Below, piece by piece: positions 1 through 13,690 of a stretch of 64,000 nucleotides of DNA. The number at the start of each line of letters is the position of its first letter. Within the stretch, counting starts at the first letter, position 1. Location of the stretch: positions 9,858,001 through 9,922,000 of the forward strand of contig NC_026657.2 of the NCBI RefSeq assembly GCF_000004075.3, read 5' to 3'. The stretch comes from Cucumis sativus. Lineage: Eukaryota; Streptophyta; Magnoliopsida; Cucurbitales; Cucurbitaceae. A model generated the notes under the pieces. It did not search any database, was not told the DNA's origin, and was given only the letters and a program-made list of their open reading frames with translations. Both the position numbers and the translations under genes were made by a program.

Positions 1-1385
1 CAAGAGTCGTGGGTAACGTCGATGTATGTCGTAACCTTCGTTTGCGTTTTAAGGAAATTTTATTTATAAAACGCGGGAAAGAAAAAAGTATATTGAAATA
101 GACGTTACAATAAGCATTAAAGACTGTCAATTGTAAGGAAAAATGGTTGCTTGCAAAGAGTACAACTAATGCTTGGGCGGGGATTCAACTAGTATGTCTC
201 TCCTATAGTACATTTTGAACATTTTCTTATCTGGCAGGCTTGCATATGAAAATTCCGAAACGTCACACCCAAGCTTTTATAACCTAGAATGAAAAGCAAA
301 CACCTAAACTAGTTATGGAAACTAAAGATGAGATAAACTGGGGGTAATCGGAGCATATAACCAAAGGTAAACACACTTTGAAAAAATATGTCCGTGACAC
401 ACTCCCCCACTTAAACAGTTGACGTCAAAATCAAACAATGGATTTCACGTAGCTCAAAACTAGCATAATCAACTTAGCCACAAAAACTGTTTTGAGAGGA
501 GCTCTATAAAAAAAAATTACATTGAAACCAGAAGATGAAAGGAGAAGATGGGGTTGAAAGCCTAAAAGAGAATTGACCTAAAAATTCATAAAATCTAGAT
601 ATATAACAACAACCATCTTCTTGATGCTCATGAGTAGTAACATGGTACTCTTACACGTGTAGCAGGGTTTTTCATTCGTCACAACGCTTTACAGTAGTGT
701 TGCGATACTACAATGTTTTGGCACTTACAACTTATAATGCAACGTCACATCAAATAGCAAGTCATGCGACACTTGTGCTAAGGTAGTTATGTAATTTTGT
801 GCGACTTTTCTCCCAATTAACCTTACTTCGACAAGGCCTAGATTTGATCTATTTCACCTTCATTAGATTCTTAACGTTGAATCATTCCTCTTAAATGCTC
901 TATACCTATAAAATTGTAATTTAATATATTTTTAAGTTAGAAAAACAATTAAAAACGTGGGAAATAATTTTGGGCTTAAAGGCTATAGCAAAAAGAGAAA
1001 AAGTTGTACGAAAAGAAAAAAAGATGGTAATTGTGAAGACTTGTGTTTAGAAAGTAGGTATATGGTATAAATACTTGCAAACGAACTTCTAATAACCTTC
1101 ATCACTATACATGCTTTTGTCGTCGTCCATCGGGCAAGTGGGTATTGAGGGTTTGGGCAGCCTCGATTGAGTGAAAAACGAATTAATCTTTTTATAAAGT
1201 ACGAGATGTAAATGAATTCCTACCACTAAAATTATCTCAACAAGGCTCTTGCTTCGCAGTGGTTTACTCCACGCCACAAGTTATGAATAAAAACCCAAAT
1301 TACTACTCCACTGATCTAGAAACTTCTTCCAACTACTTTTGAAGCACGCTGTACAAAAGTTTCCTTTGATCCTCTACGGTTAATT
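1..1385. other. intergenic DNA, left flank
   Basis: No gene is supported here. The stretch is AT-rich with scattered stop codons in all frames. The short open frame antisense to 1089-1277 has no recognisable protein signature. Confidence 0.6.
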
Positions 1386-1391
1386 AGGAAG

Positions 1392-1518
1392 CCACGTCAT
1401 TTCCCTTTTCATGTGTGGACAAACAAAGACACGTGACTCTCTTCTTTGGCAGTAATTAGAAACTGCTGACGTGGTACTTAAGTATCCACCATTCCCTACC
1501 CCATCCTCCGCTATATAA
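1392..1518 (+). promoter_or_regulatory. ELIP core promoter with ACGT-type light/ABA elements
   Basis: A TATA box (TATATAA, 1512-1518) lies about 160 bp before the ELIP start codon. Upstream sit CCACGTCA (1392-1399), a perfect G-box CACGTG (1430-1435) and TGACGTGG (1467-1474). ACGT cores of this kind are known bZIP/HY5 and ABRE sites in light- and stress-induced plant promoters. Their role here is inferred from position. Confidence 0.65.
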
Positions 1519-1677
1519 ACCCCCGCCGAGAGTCATCATTCCACCACCAATATCGTTTCACTTCCGATTCGAGTGTAAATTCCATATCTATTTCTTCAAC
1601 TACCGCTACCGTTACCACCAGTTACAGTTGCTGCCTTCTTTGCTCCGAAGTCGTTTCCTTCCTCGACGCAGATCACG

Positions 1678-2442
1678 ATGGCCGCTTCTGCTGTGATGCA
1701 ATCCATTCTGTCAACCACCGCTACTCGAGGTGTTTATAGGACAACGACGAATCGCCTACTCCCGGCGGCGCTTCGACCGTGCTCCCGGAGTACGGCCGCC
1801 TTTCGAGTGCGATGCATGGCGGAGGTATACGTTTACTTCGATTTTGTAACTTAACTTTGTAGGGACTTAACCGTAAAGTAATCCATTTCTCCGCCTTGAT
1901 TTTAGGAGGATCAGAGAGAGCAAGCGATTCCATCATCGATCCCACCGTCACCTCCCAAACCAGAGCCATCTCCCTCGCCACCGTCTAAGGTGAACAAACG
2001 TGCATAATCACCGACTGTTTCTCTCTCGATCTATCAACAGATCGAAACGGAATACATCGTTAACTACAGATCTTGACTATATATATATATGCAGGTGACG
2101 AGTACGAAACTAACAGATATTTTGGCGTTCAGCGGGCCAGGGCCAGAGAGGATCAACGGGCGGCTAGCGATGATCGGGTTCGTGGCTGCTCTGGCAGTTG
2201 AAGTATCGAAAGGGCAGGACGTGTTCGAGCAAATAGCCAACGGAGGGATTCCATGGTTTGTGGGAACGAGCGTGGTTCTGACATTGGCATCATTGATTCC
2301 ATTGTTTAAAGGAGTGAGCGCTGAGTCGAACTCGAAGGGGATAATGAGTTCTAACGCCGAGCTGTGGAATGGGAGGTTCGCCATGTTGGGCCTTGTTGCC
2401 TTGGCCTTCACTGAATATGTTAAAGGTGGAAGCCTTGTATAA
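1678..2442 (+). CDS. ELIP: early light-induced protein (ELIP), chloroplast
   Basis: Three exons, 1678-1824, 1906-1989 and 2095-2442, all with GT-AG introns, give 192 aa, the usual ELIP length. Residues 1-45 are rich in Ser, Thr, Ala and Arg with almost no acid, as in a chloroplast transit peptide. A Pro/Ser-rich linker follows (about 50-77). Then come three predicted membrane helices at about 99-115, 130-148 and 168-187. Helices 1 and 3 carry the chlorophyll a/b-binding signatures [12 protein letters not shown] (95-106) and [12 protein letters not shown] (166-177), with the conserved Glu and Arg that bridge and ligate pigment. ELIPs are thylakoid proteins made transiently under high light; they bind free chlorophyll and carotenoid for photoprotection. 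The promoter ACGT elements fit light induction. A lower-strand open frame over the same bases is a shadow. Confidence 0.95.
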
Positions 2443-4393
2443 GTTTTACACATTTTATGCAATGTCTAATATAGTATTCTATTAATCAAATGAATTTAGG
2501 AATGTAAAGGAAAGAAGCTATTCAAGTGTAGTAAGAACCTTTATCATGAGCCAATATTATTCCTTTATGTTTATTTTTTTATTACTATTCAATCATATTA
2601 TGGAATCTCCATCGATTTGTTAACATTGTTTTTTCCGAACTGACCATAATTATTCACTTTGATGAGAAATGGTTAATCGATTGTTTGATTCTTATCAGAT
2701 CGGACTCGTTTAATGCTTAAAATTACTTTATGGAATATCTTGAATTAAGACTCATTGAAAGCAACTCAGACCAATACTTCTTGTTCATGGGTTTATACTT
2801 AAATTATTAAATAGCATAATTTTTATAAACGTCAAAATTATTCAAAATTATTTACGAAGAGTTCAAATTTGACTTTTAAAATTCTATAGATCCAATTGTT
2901 ATAGAATTAAAAATTTAATGTAACCCTTGTTCATTTTTTTCATATTTGAAAATGTATTTTAAGTAATCTAAAACAACAATTCTGGATACTAACATAAAAA
3001 AGAACTATTAGTGACAGTGTGTACTATAGTTGCTACTTGAATTTTGGTTAATAATTAAGTTTGAAATTTATAGTTTCAAACAAATTGTATTTTATTCTAT
3101 CATCTGACCTTCATCTAGGAATCAGATCATTCCTATTTAGAAATCATATATAGTGTACCTTGAAATATGGAGATATGAAAACACACGTGAAAATATTAGA
3201 AATATAAAACTGGGGGACCATGGGGCATTGGCCACCTTCTGTAACATCTATATATTATGTCTAATATTAAAGAGGGCAATACTTAGATACACATTTTATC
3301 GTACAAAACAGAAATTTCAAATATATTTTTATCTTTTGAAAACAAAATTTATCCCGTAACAGTTACTTAAATTGGTGGGAAAAAATCAAGTTAGGTGGTA
3401 CACAAAATGGGCTTAGAAGATGTCTATGACTTAAATTTGAGTGTAGTTGGACTACACCCAACTCAACTTCACTTTGGTAGAATATCTACACCCATCTTCT
3501 GTATAAGTGCATCGCAAATAATTATTGCTCTTTTCATAAATTTTTAGTTTTGTATTCCAAATACTTGATGGCTTGAGAGACGAAGCAAAGATTTACCAAC
3601 ATTTTGAATTTTCTAGTAAAATCATTTCTTTTGTTTTAACACTATCCCACCAATCTAAGCTATTGATTAATAGATCAAACACAAGTTATTATCTAAAATG
3701 CTACTTATGAACAAGTAACAAAGAGAAACGGGAGGGGGCAAGGTGTATGAAAAACAAAAAATAACCTCACCAGTCACCACAGGGCTATAATCTATAACAA
3801 CTATCTACGTAAACCAATCAAATTATAGAAGAACATTTCAAAATTGACTGAATGAAAGACAATAAAATCACATCCTCAAAGTGTTAAATCAACTCATCAA
3901 TCCAAAAACTTAAACTTAAGGGTACAGGTTATGATAAATTTAATTGTATAAATACATTTTAAACACAACTAAACCTTAACAAAACCAATATTGAATAGAA
4001 ATGAATGGCATTACAAGAGAGTTTAAAGACAGGACTTTGGCTATGATGTCATCTTAAATCACCATTAATCCAAAAATGATGAGATATGATAAATTTAACT
4101 AACATATGCATGTTTAACATTTAAATATCAATGAAACTAAAGGAGCATTTATCTGGGATTTATTTTTAGACCATAAAATTTATATCTTAATATTATATTT
4201 GCTCGCAGTCTCTTATTCATTACACAATTTTATCTCCCTCAAAATGATTTATCTACAGTGGGCTTCTTGCTTCAAAACATATAAACAGAAAAGAATGGAT
4301 GAATATATTTTCATCTATATACATATTCACCTTATACCATCCACATCATCTCTACTGGGGGTAGCAGGGTATTGTCTTACCTTACAATCTTGC
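2443..4393. other. intergenic DNA between ELIP and dymeclin 3' ends
   Basis: The two genes converge here. The first ~150 bp are probably the ELIP 3' UTR and the last ~100-200 bp the dymeclin 3' UTR. In between I see only AT-rich sequence and small hairpins, with no coding signature. Confidence 0.6.
2881..2907. repeat. small perfect inverted repeat
   Basis: Arms ATTCTATA (2881-2888) and TATAGAAT (2900-2907) flank an 11-base loop. It may be a remnant of a short miniature element or chance in AT-rich DNA. Confidence 0.4.
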
Positions 4394-7300
4394 CTAAGGA
4401 TCAACGTAAATCGCCAACTTCTGAACCTCACCATTTGCTTGCTTATCATCTTGAGTCGGATCTCCATCATTGCATTTCTGTGATATTAAATGTGTAAGCA
4501 TACAATTCAATACATACTATTCTATTCTCACATCAGTAGAATTTGCTGTAAGTTCAATTTCGTTTTGTATTTCTCTTTATTGTTCTTAATCATGTTCAAG
4601 AGAGGGGGGAAAAAAGGAAAAGTCAGATCATCTGGTAAAAGTTGACTACATATTGAAGACACTTACTTCTGAAGGTACATTGGCCGGAAACAAATTTATG
4701 ACTCCAGAATTGAAGTTGAATCCACTGAAAAGTCAGATATAGAGAAAGGGAAGCATGGGTTAGCTACATGTGCTAGATTGACGTAAAGAAAAGAAAAGCA
4801 AGGAGAATAAAGGAAGTCTGATGAAGAAGAAAATGATTTAACAATTCCGATACGATGACATCATGAAATATTCCCAAGAGAATCCAAAACTCCATAAATA
4901 TAAAACAACCAAAATGTAGTTATAAGCAGAAAATTAATTTTAAAATCATGTGATGAAATTCGACAAGGGACAGCAGCAACCAACTTTGTTTTGATTTCTC
5001 TGATGAAAGTACGCATAGATTTCACATAAAAGGAGGATGAAGGAAAGATACCAGGTTGATAGTACAAGCTGCCAAACATATGGAATGAAAAACTCTTCGG
5101 GATGACTCTCTTGCTCATACGTGAAACGTAGTTGAGTAAACATCTACAGTAATATAAATTCATATAAAAAATCAAAGTAATAAAGTAAGTGGTCTTCAGA
5201 AATGAAGTTTGAAGAGGTTATTCAGCTAAACATTGGGTTTTCTTCTCACCTTCAAGCCTTCCCCACGCCAAGATCTGCAGTTATTAATGATAACTTGCAG
5301 CACTTTCTCTACTGACCAATCATCATCCATTCTTTGAGCATCTATGCGGCTATTGAAGAAATCTAATACCTACACAGTTTTAACAAGTAAATAAGTACCT
5401 GTAACTGACTGACAAAGGCAAATAAGTAAGAAGTTAAATAGGAATATTAACAGAGATAGGGGAGATAAAATTGAAAAAAGAACATTATAAAATATTCTGA
5501 AGCATACAGTGTATATGTTCTCAAGAAGTTCATTAAATCGCGGGTGATTCTTGAATGGCTGAAATACTTCCTGCCGGTGCATTAATGCATATATAAACTG
5601 CAGAAGTGTACAGATCCAATGAAAAAAGGGGTAAGTTAATAAGAACAAAGCTAAATAGACAAGTACAACCAGTTATTGAATCTTCCATCAGCTTGTATTA
5701 TGTTACCTCAGGATTCCGTGGTAGAGCATAAGACAGAATTGCATTCAAAATTTCAAGGACAAGTCTCAAGAAGTCGGTATAAATATGCATCTCAGTTGAC
5801 TACAATAAAAAACAATTTACTCAGCAAAGTAAGAAATGAAATGATAAATATCGTGCAATCATTCAGATAATCCAAACACGAATTTCACTTTGGCCCTACG
5901 AAGTATTAGTGAAATACCGCATCATCAGCTGGGAAATTGACTTCCATGGAATCAATTTTAGCATTATCGGCCTTTATGTTTTTGAGTTCTGCCGATCTGT
6001 TGTACCTACATCCAAAATTACGGCAGAAACACACCTCATAAGATTGACTACAACATAAGAGTCTCCCCATGAGAAAAGGTGTCCATAAGTTGGCATAACC
6101 CAAAAAATGTTCCAAGAGTATCCATTTCAATGAGAAATTTAAGTGGAAGTCAGCCCATCTCTTATTACAAAGGGATTCATGGAAGAAAAATTATAAGATC
6201 TAAATCAACCAACAGAAGGAATTAATCACATACTTTCTTGAAAGCATATCAAAAAGGCTGACCAGCCTCTGGGATGCATATGAACTCAAACGGTGGACAT
6301 GAGGAGCCATGTTTGCTAATGTCGCAAGACAAGTTGTATGGAGATATACATCCTGTCAAAAAATTACCCAATACGTTATAACTTGTATGTGTATGTATGA
6401 AGAAATGAGAAGAAGAAGAAGAAAGGGTCCACATTCCAGGAACAGTTTGACTTTGAAACATTTTGCGCAAGTTATATATACAACTTACTAAGAGCTTAAA
6501 TACAAATCAATGGTACTCATCACTCCACAAGCATATTTTTTAAATTTTATCCCAAGCATTTAAGACTAAGAAATCAGATAAAAAACGGCATATGAGAACA
6601 ATTATCATCTGTGCATGAAACCACAGAAAACGTATTGTAATTACTCCAATCATACTTTAACTAGATGAGCTTGTCAATTCCTACCCGCAACTTAGATAAG
6701 TTGAACTGTACGGTCCTGATTAAGATTATCACCATCAGAGAACCAAGAGATGTTTGATGAAGAAGACGCTCCTTATACCAAGGAACTGCAGGAAGTATCT
6801 GTTCATGTAATGATAAAACTTAAGAGAAACTCATAGAAGCAGGAAAACATACAAGAAGCCATCAGCCTTACCAGTTTGTGAATGCTTGCATTAAATGATG
6901 AATCCTGACTAAGAATTAGAAGTATGATCAGCAGCATATAGATTTGATTAGATGACCTTGTCGAAGCATTATAGAGTGCTTCCAAAATTGGCATCAACTG
7001 TTCATAGATTATCAACCAGGCGTAAAAATATGAAACAGTTGTTAAATTACTGCATCAAGTGGATATGTAATGGTTGTAATCGTTATACAAACTTAACACA
7101 GTAACAGTGTTTTAAATAAAATCACAAACGGAAATGACTCAATCCAAATTGAATCACCATCAACTGATCGAAGAATAATGTTAGTTAAAACATCACAACA
7201 ACGAAGTGTTGCACTTGATTAATATGCAATGTAAGATGTAACCCAGGATATTGGGATATGAACTCCACCAACTTACCAATGTATCCAAATCAGTTCGCAC

Positions 7301-10300
7301 CAAAACATATTCCAAGAAGTCAGGATTCCCTTGCAATAGTGAATAGAGCAGAAGCACAGAACCCTCATCAGCCAAGCACCTGCACATATATAGCCTGTTA
7401 AGGAGCTCAACGCAAAAGGTTGTCTGAGACTGAATTCGTATTCAAAGCAACGTGCCACTGCAAGGCTTTTCACTAAACTGAAATAGCACATTCGTGGTAT
7501 GAAAAATAATTCTAGAACCAAGCAACTGTAGAATGCTACAACTAGAGTCCAAAATGCATAAAACTTAACCAATGAATTTTATACATATGATTACAATGTT
7601 AGTTCAACAAGAAATCAAATACATACATTCCAAGAGTATCAAACAGTGAAGCAAATGGTAACCGCACAAGTAGACCATTATGTGCATTACCATCTGAATC
7701 AACACGATCAACTGCAACCACAAGCATAAACCAGTATCAAACATACGCAAACTGCTTAAAGCATAGGAAGCAAATAGCAATGGTGAAAAGAAAACTTAAT
7801 ATCGTACATTCAACATCAGATGCATTTTCTAAGGCCTTGCAATACGGATTATCATAAAAGGTTGCACTCTCTTTCAAAAGAGAATCTGAGATAAAGCCAT
7901 CACCACTTGCAAGAGATTCATTGCTAACAATACACTTGCGATAATGAATGAGAATGAGAAGAACGTTTAAACTGCAATCAGCCAATGGACTCCCAGAGCC
8001 TTGTGAAGTTGAACTGACCAGGTAGTTGAATGGCATTAACACGAAATTTGCTGTACAAAGGTACACATGTTAGCAGAGGTTTCATATCAGTAACAGGAGC
8101 TTTGAATGGTTTGCCAAATCACGTTCACAACAAAAAGTACATTAAATCACATCCCAAGTCATAGAAAGAGGCATAATTCTTTCAGTGAATGAAAGAAGAA
8201 AAAAAAACCTCATCGACTGAAGATTTGGGACAACAAAATGACATGGGCATGTGAATGTTAGTAACTTATTCAAGCAAGAACAAGAGTAACACTATACATG
8301 CAACATGGTGATCGAGTCAAAGCCATATAAACCCAATTATGGATGACCAGTTTCAGTGTGCTTAATGAAGAACCAAATAATAGAGAAAAATATATCTTGA
8401 ATACTAAATCTGACAAAGGCTGTCTCTAAAGAAATGACATTTTTTTAACACAACAAAACTAAAAAACCAAAACCAGTAATTGGACAAGAAATAACACCAA
8501 ATGTTGCACACGGACATCCCAAAATCAGTTTCAAAGACGCGAGTGAATGTACTGCATTAAAAATGATGTTAAAGATATCCTTATCCACTAAGTGTCTGTA
8601 GACAAACACTCAAAAAAGTGAAAGAAAAGGTGTCACACCTGCTGCAGAACTGACTCTCTGTAAGACACCGGATTGATTTCCATCAGAAAATATGGGATAC
8701 GAACTATTTAGGGGTACATTAGGCCGACTTATAAAATTGAGCAGTAGTTTGCGCATGACCACAATAACCAAGGCACTGTCCTGAAAATTTCAATACTAAC
8801 TTAGAAGCAATAAACTTCGAAAATTTGAAGTTTTTACTAAGTTAAAAATCCAGTTACCTGAGCCATGGCTGCATCAATAAATGGATTAAAATCCTTTGGT
8901 CTAGGAGATGGACCAGAAAGAAGTTGAGTTGACATGGCAATCAACATAAAGTTCAGTAGCTCCACGTGGAGGAAGTATTTCTCATCGCTGTTAACCAAAA
9001 GTTATAATCAGAACAATAGACCCTGAATATCTCTTCATCAGGTGAGGGAACAAATCCAACACTTTACCTTATATTAACTGAACCAATAAAGCTAAGAACA
9101 GCGTGTATTACAAAATCTTCAACATTTTGATCTGCAAAATATAAAATGAGGCAGAGTGAAGCCTGTGGTACTTCAAAGAGAACTAGAAAATAAGGTTAAA
9201 CAGCTAGCCATGCTGGTTGAGAAACAGATCATGAAATGGAAATTTTATAATAGAACTAATTTCAAACAGATATACAGATTTAACCAACTTCATACATGCA
9301 CGAGCGACTGAAACGATGAGAATGTCTTAAAACCTTCCCAAGCACATAAGAACTTTCTTCTATAAGTATAATAATTTATGATGTGGAGACCAAGTTAGTA
9401 AAATCATGAACTCCCATTCTACAGTGTACAAATAAAAGAGAAAGATACCCAAAAAGGTTTTACCAGCTATGAAGTCTTTTGATGCTGATTCGTTATCGTT
9501 TAGGGACAGATATAATTCTTCAATTCTGCCACTTTTCGTATTTTCAATCAAGTGCTTCAAGAAAACGGACGAGATATAAACAGCATTAATTGCCTTTTCA
9601 TAAGTCAAGGATGATGTTCCAGAGTTCGTAATGCACTCTTGTAAGCACCATGCCATGTGGGTTAAAATCTTTGCAAGATGCCTTGTCCTGTAGTTGTTTG
9701 TCGCTGCACAAATTTCGCAAAGCTAAAAAGATGTAAAGATGAACAAGGTTGCTAAAACCTATAACAGCAATTGTATCTAAACATTGAAATAAGATTTAAT
9801 AAGTTCCAGGATTCCAAATGTAGTGGAAAACAGAGCAAATTACAGAATAATGTCTAATGCCGGCCGCAGCCCAACCTCAAGGAGAGGCAATAGCTACAAA
9901 CTCAGTGTTCGCTTAATTATAACAAAAAAAAAAAAATGTTATTCGCACAAGAATCTGTCGGTCTGAACCATAGCACATAAAAGCTCCAACATGGCACCAA
10001 CGCACTAATCAAGGGCTAATGGAATCTTATGCGGCACATATAGTGTCCACTAACATATAATATCTAACTAATCCAGAAGTTAGATCATATTCAATTCCGT
10101 ATTCGGTCTTCCTTAAGAGCCAAACCAATAGCATAACAAAGTTTAAGACAACGAAATCCTACTCTTAAACAATTCAAATCAATTGAAGACATAACCAACC
10201 TAAAAGCTCACAAGCTTGATGAACACGGTGAGTCGGCCATTGCAGGCTAAGAGGAAGCTCAAGCAATTTCTGCCAGAAATCAGATGAAATAGGAAAAGAC

Positions 10301-10389
10301 TCCTCTCCAACAAAAGTTCCGATTAAGTACTCCGCCGTATCCTGCGGCCGCGAGTTGGTCCGACTCGGCGTAGAAGGCACAGCCCCCAT
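4394..10389 (-). CDS. DYM: dymeclin (DYM family, Golgi-associated)
   Basis: Eighteen exons on the minus strand: 10389-10200, 9703-9464, 9131-9068, 8987-8858, 8780-8639, 8050-7808, 7711-7627, 7379-7277, 6997-6872, 6798-6685, 6352-6234, 6005-5918, 5799-5707, 5597-5508, 5369-5250, 5143-5052, 4724-4667 and 4477-4394. Phases are continuous and give 726 aa plus stop, close to what I recall for other plant dymeclins (about 730 aa). The start [10 protein letters not shown] has Gly2 with Ser6, an N-myristoylation context as in the animal protein. Blocks such as [17 protein letters not shown] and [16 protein letters not shown] are typical of the family. Animal dymeclin is a peripheral Golgi protein needed for ER-Golgi traffic; a similar role in plants is assumed. 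The protein is mostly hydrophobic helical repeat without clear membrane segments. Exon 2 uses the CAG at 9706-9704, which alone keeps phase with exon 1. Confidence 0.97.
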
Positions 10390-10790
10390 CTAAACACCAA
10401 AAAGAACAACAACAAAAAAAACCCTAGATGCTCAGATTGTCAACTCAGTCCTTCAGTACGGTGCCAATGCCGATCAGAATCCAAAAACAGGCAAATTGAA
10501 GGCGTTGTAAATTCACACCGACGGCATTACAGGTAAAAAAAAGAAAAGCTGAGAGACGTTCGATCAAACTTGGAATCAACAAACCCAACAATCCTTTCCC
10601 GTTCGTAACGAACAAGGAGAAATGGTGAGAAACCGAAGGAGCTTCCAATCGAAGGATTTCAGAACTGAACAAACAAACGAAAAAATATTTTTAAAAAATA
10701 CAAAATTAAAATTAAAAAATTAAAAAATTAAAAAAAAAATAATTACGACGCCTATGCGTAAAAAAGAAAGAAAGAAAGAAAGAAATTACC
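10390..10790 (-). promoter_or_regulatory. dymeclin 5' UTR and proximal promoter region
   Basis: About 300 bp of relatively GC-richer sequence lies upstream of the dymeclin start. It is followed by an A-rich block (about 10680-10740) and an (AAAG)n tract (about 10765-10788). No TATA box is clear, which suits a housekeeping gene. Extent is inferred. Confidence 0.4.
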
Positions 10791-12299
10791 GAATTTCCAA
10801 AATTGTCCTCGGAGTAGTTCCGTGAATTTTCCAAATAATTTTAATTTCGTTTTTATGTAATAAGTAATTTATACCTAATTAACTCTTTATTGGACTCATT
10901 TTCTACGATTGATTTAGAATCTGATTCCCAAAGCTTTTCAAATTTGTTAGAATATATAAATATTTCTGTTTTTTCTTTTTTCCTCAAAATAACATGATTT
11001 GTTAAATGCCCCTTTAAATATGGAAAACAAACTTCTTCTTCTTTTTTTTTTTGTTTTAATTTAAATTCCTTTTTAAATTATTTATAAAAGGTAAACTATT
11101 CAAACACTTGTTTATTGTTTATTTCATTTGGTTGTTTTTCCTATTCTAAAATAGAAGAAGAAGAAGAAGAATAAGACAGCAAAGACTTTGACTTTACCTT
11201 TTAAATCATGGAGATGTTATATTTTGGTTTAACCATGAGCTTAATTCTTGACGTCTATCTTCATTCTGTTTTTCTTTTTTAATCAAATTTATTCTCTCCA
11301 TATTTTCTAACTACCCTTTTAATTTACCTTCAAATCATTTATTTTAGAGTCAAATTTTAATGACAACAGACAAGTTTTTTAAAACTACTTAAAATATTGT
11401 TATAGTTTTTAAAAGTATTAGTATAAAGTGAATAACAAAAACAAGCAGTGTTTTATTAAATTAAAAGTAGTAGTAATAATAACAAACTAGGTGTTTTTGT
11501 TTTTCTTATTTTTTTGAAAACAGTGTGTGTTTCTCCAACAAATTAACTTGAATAGTAACAATAAAGTGAGCTCATTGTAGGGTATTAGGTATTGAATTGA
11601 GGCTTATACGTGATCAACGATCCCTAATACAACAACTATAAGAATATCTCAAGTGAAAAACCTTTACAAATTGTAAAGCATATATGCATATTGCAATTGA
11701 GTACATCCTTAAAAAGAATCAAAATAAATTATATAAAAAAAAAAAAACTAATCATGTACGTAAAACTTTCATGGAATTTGAAACCTTCAACTTAATATAT
11801 AGTCATCTACAAATTTTTTAAAAAACATTAAATTTGTCAAATTACATATTGAAGAAACAATAGATAAGTTTGTAAAGGTGAGGGATTGAATAAACAAAAA
11901 GAAAATGAAACTAATGGAAAGAGAATTAAAAAATTAATTTGACCTTAAAATGTTCACCTAGTCAAATTTAATAAATTTGGTTTAGATCCAAAATTAACAT
12001 TTTAATTTGACCTTAAAAATGTTGAATTAATGAATACAATAAATATGGTGAAGGGGTTGACGTGGGATCAACTCCATTGGACATTGACTTGGAACACCAA
12101 TAGAGATTGTTTTCTTAGCAATAAAGATATGAGGATTTTACACGTCAATTTCAATTTTTAATTAAACTAAAGTATATAGTCAAAGTCGTCCTCTTCCCCA
12201 GTTCTAATCAACTGTGTGTGCGCGTCTACTACATTGATTGGTACCCTTTGTAGCTGCTGGGGAACCAACGGCTGAGATCTGGAATTGCACAAGAGAGGA

Positions 12300-12390
12300 T
12301 TAACGGGATGGCTTCTGATTGGACTAGAGACGACGTCAGGTGCTGGGCTGTCGGTAGATTAATGGGCCTGATAATGTGGGCCTTTTGAAA
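12300..12390. promoter_or_regulatory. isolated promoter-like island with TGGGCY and ACGT motifs
   Basis: In a very AT-rich desert this block carries CGACGTCAGG (about 12331-12340), TGGGCT (about 12344) and two TGGGCC (12363-12368 and 12377-12382). TGGGCC/T are site II elements known from plant housekeeping and TCP-regulated promoters. No ORF follows on either side. Confidence 0.35.
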
Positions 12391-12899
12391 TCGATATCCA
12401 TTTTTCTTTTATTGCGCAAGGTTAAAATGAAGGGCTATTCTTCCAAATTTATCACTTGTATTTCATGAAACAATAACGCCTTCATTCCATAGTTATATAT
12501 CAATGTAATCTTAAATATTCTTTTTGGTACACTCAGACAACATTAGCAACATATTTCGTTTTTCTCATGTTGAGAAATTACACATTGGTTGACACCCAAT
12601 TATTTGTGTATTTGCCATGGGATTAGTATATGATTTGTCATGTGTGAATTTCTAGATGTCAAGTATTGTACGTTGGGATTCTGATCAGCAACAATCAATG
12701 ATTCGTTTATTGCTACATATGTCTTTGGCAGGCTGGGTTGAATTTTGACGAGTGGACCTCAAATTCAAAGAATGTGTTTTTTTGGACAAGTTTGGCCTAT
12801 GTTTCAAACGTACAGTGCTCTCTAGATATTAGGTGTTTGGTTGACAATTAGCTCAAAAAATTGTTCTTAGTCAAAAGACATAACAATCATGGTTCATTC

Positions 12900-13690
12900 T
12901 TTATTGATTGGTTAAATTATAGATTATCGTGTGATTACTATCTAATTTTTATATGTGATTGCTATTTGGTTCTCAATGTGATTGTTATCTGATTGAGTGA
13001 TATTAAGTATGTTGTGATTTTCATTAGATAATAGGTACATTTAGGGTTTACATTGTGATTTTTGTTTGCTCGTCGCATGGTTGTTCCTTGATTGTCGTGA
13101 TTTTTAATAGTTTTTTTTAAAAGTAATTTGTTATTTCTATTTGATTGTCATGTGATTAATACCTCAGTGGTTTTATTAAAAACTATAAGTTATGTAAAAA
13201 AAATATAAAGTATTTATGGGACAATTAGAAGTTAATTGGACGACTAACTAATTAACAAAAATAATAGAATTTTTTTTACAATCGGTTGAAAATTAAATGA
13301 CTATCTATTATACAAATCTTTTTTTATTTATAATCAGCAAACATATGAAGCTTTGGTATTTCCATCTTATGTCAAACCTTAGAATAATGATTTGACATTC
13401 GATATTGGTAAAAAAAACTGAAGTCACGTAAAGTAAGAAAACAAATAAATATATTATATATCAAATAACAATCAAACAACCATCTGATAACAAATAAATA
13501 AGACTGCAGTTAGATAACAATCAATATCAATTAGCAATTAGACATGTCAAAGAATAGTAGCTAAAATGATGACAAATAGAAGATAATTAGATAATATGAA
13601 AAGTTACTATTGAAAAAAACTAACTAAAATTGAAAAAAAAAACGTAATCATATGACAATCTCCCATAGTAATCAGATGAAGTCCATGAAT
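12900..13690. repeat. degenerate repeat of a GTGATTGTTATCTGATT-like unit in opposed orientation
   Basis: Between about 12920 and 13170 the plus strand repeats imperfect versions of GTGATTGTTATCTGATT, for example near 12930, 12955, 12977, 13013 and 13140. Between about 13460 and 13680 the reverse complement recurs, as in CAATCAAACAACCATCTGAT and GTTAGATAACAATCA. The region therefore forms two loose inverted arms about 300 bp apart. It is probably a decayed minisatellite or foldback element. Confidence 0.5.

Noticed and set aside
360..480. CACTCCCCCACTTAAA-containing stretch as a retrotransposon border
   Set aside because: No LTR pair, primer-binding site or reverse transcriptase frame is present in the window.
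2064..2462. 132-codon minus-strand open frame
   Set aside because: It lies exactly opposite ELIP exon 3, whose plus-strand frame carries clear chlorophyll-binding motifs; the antisense frame is a shadow.
9704..9722. Acceptor TTTTTAG at about 9722 for dymeclin exon 2
   Set aside because: It breaks phase with exon 1; the CAG at 9706-9704 restores the expected protein.
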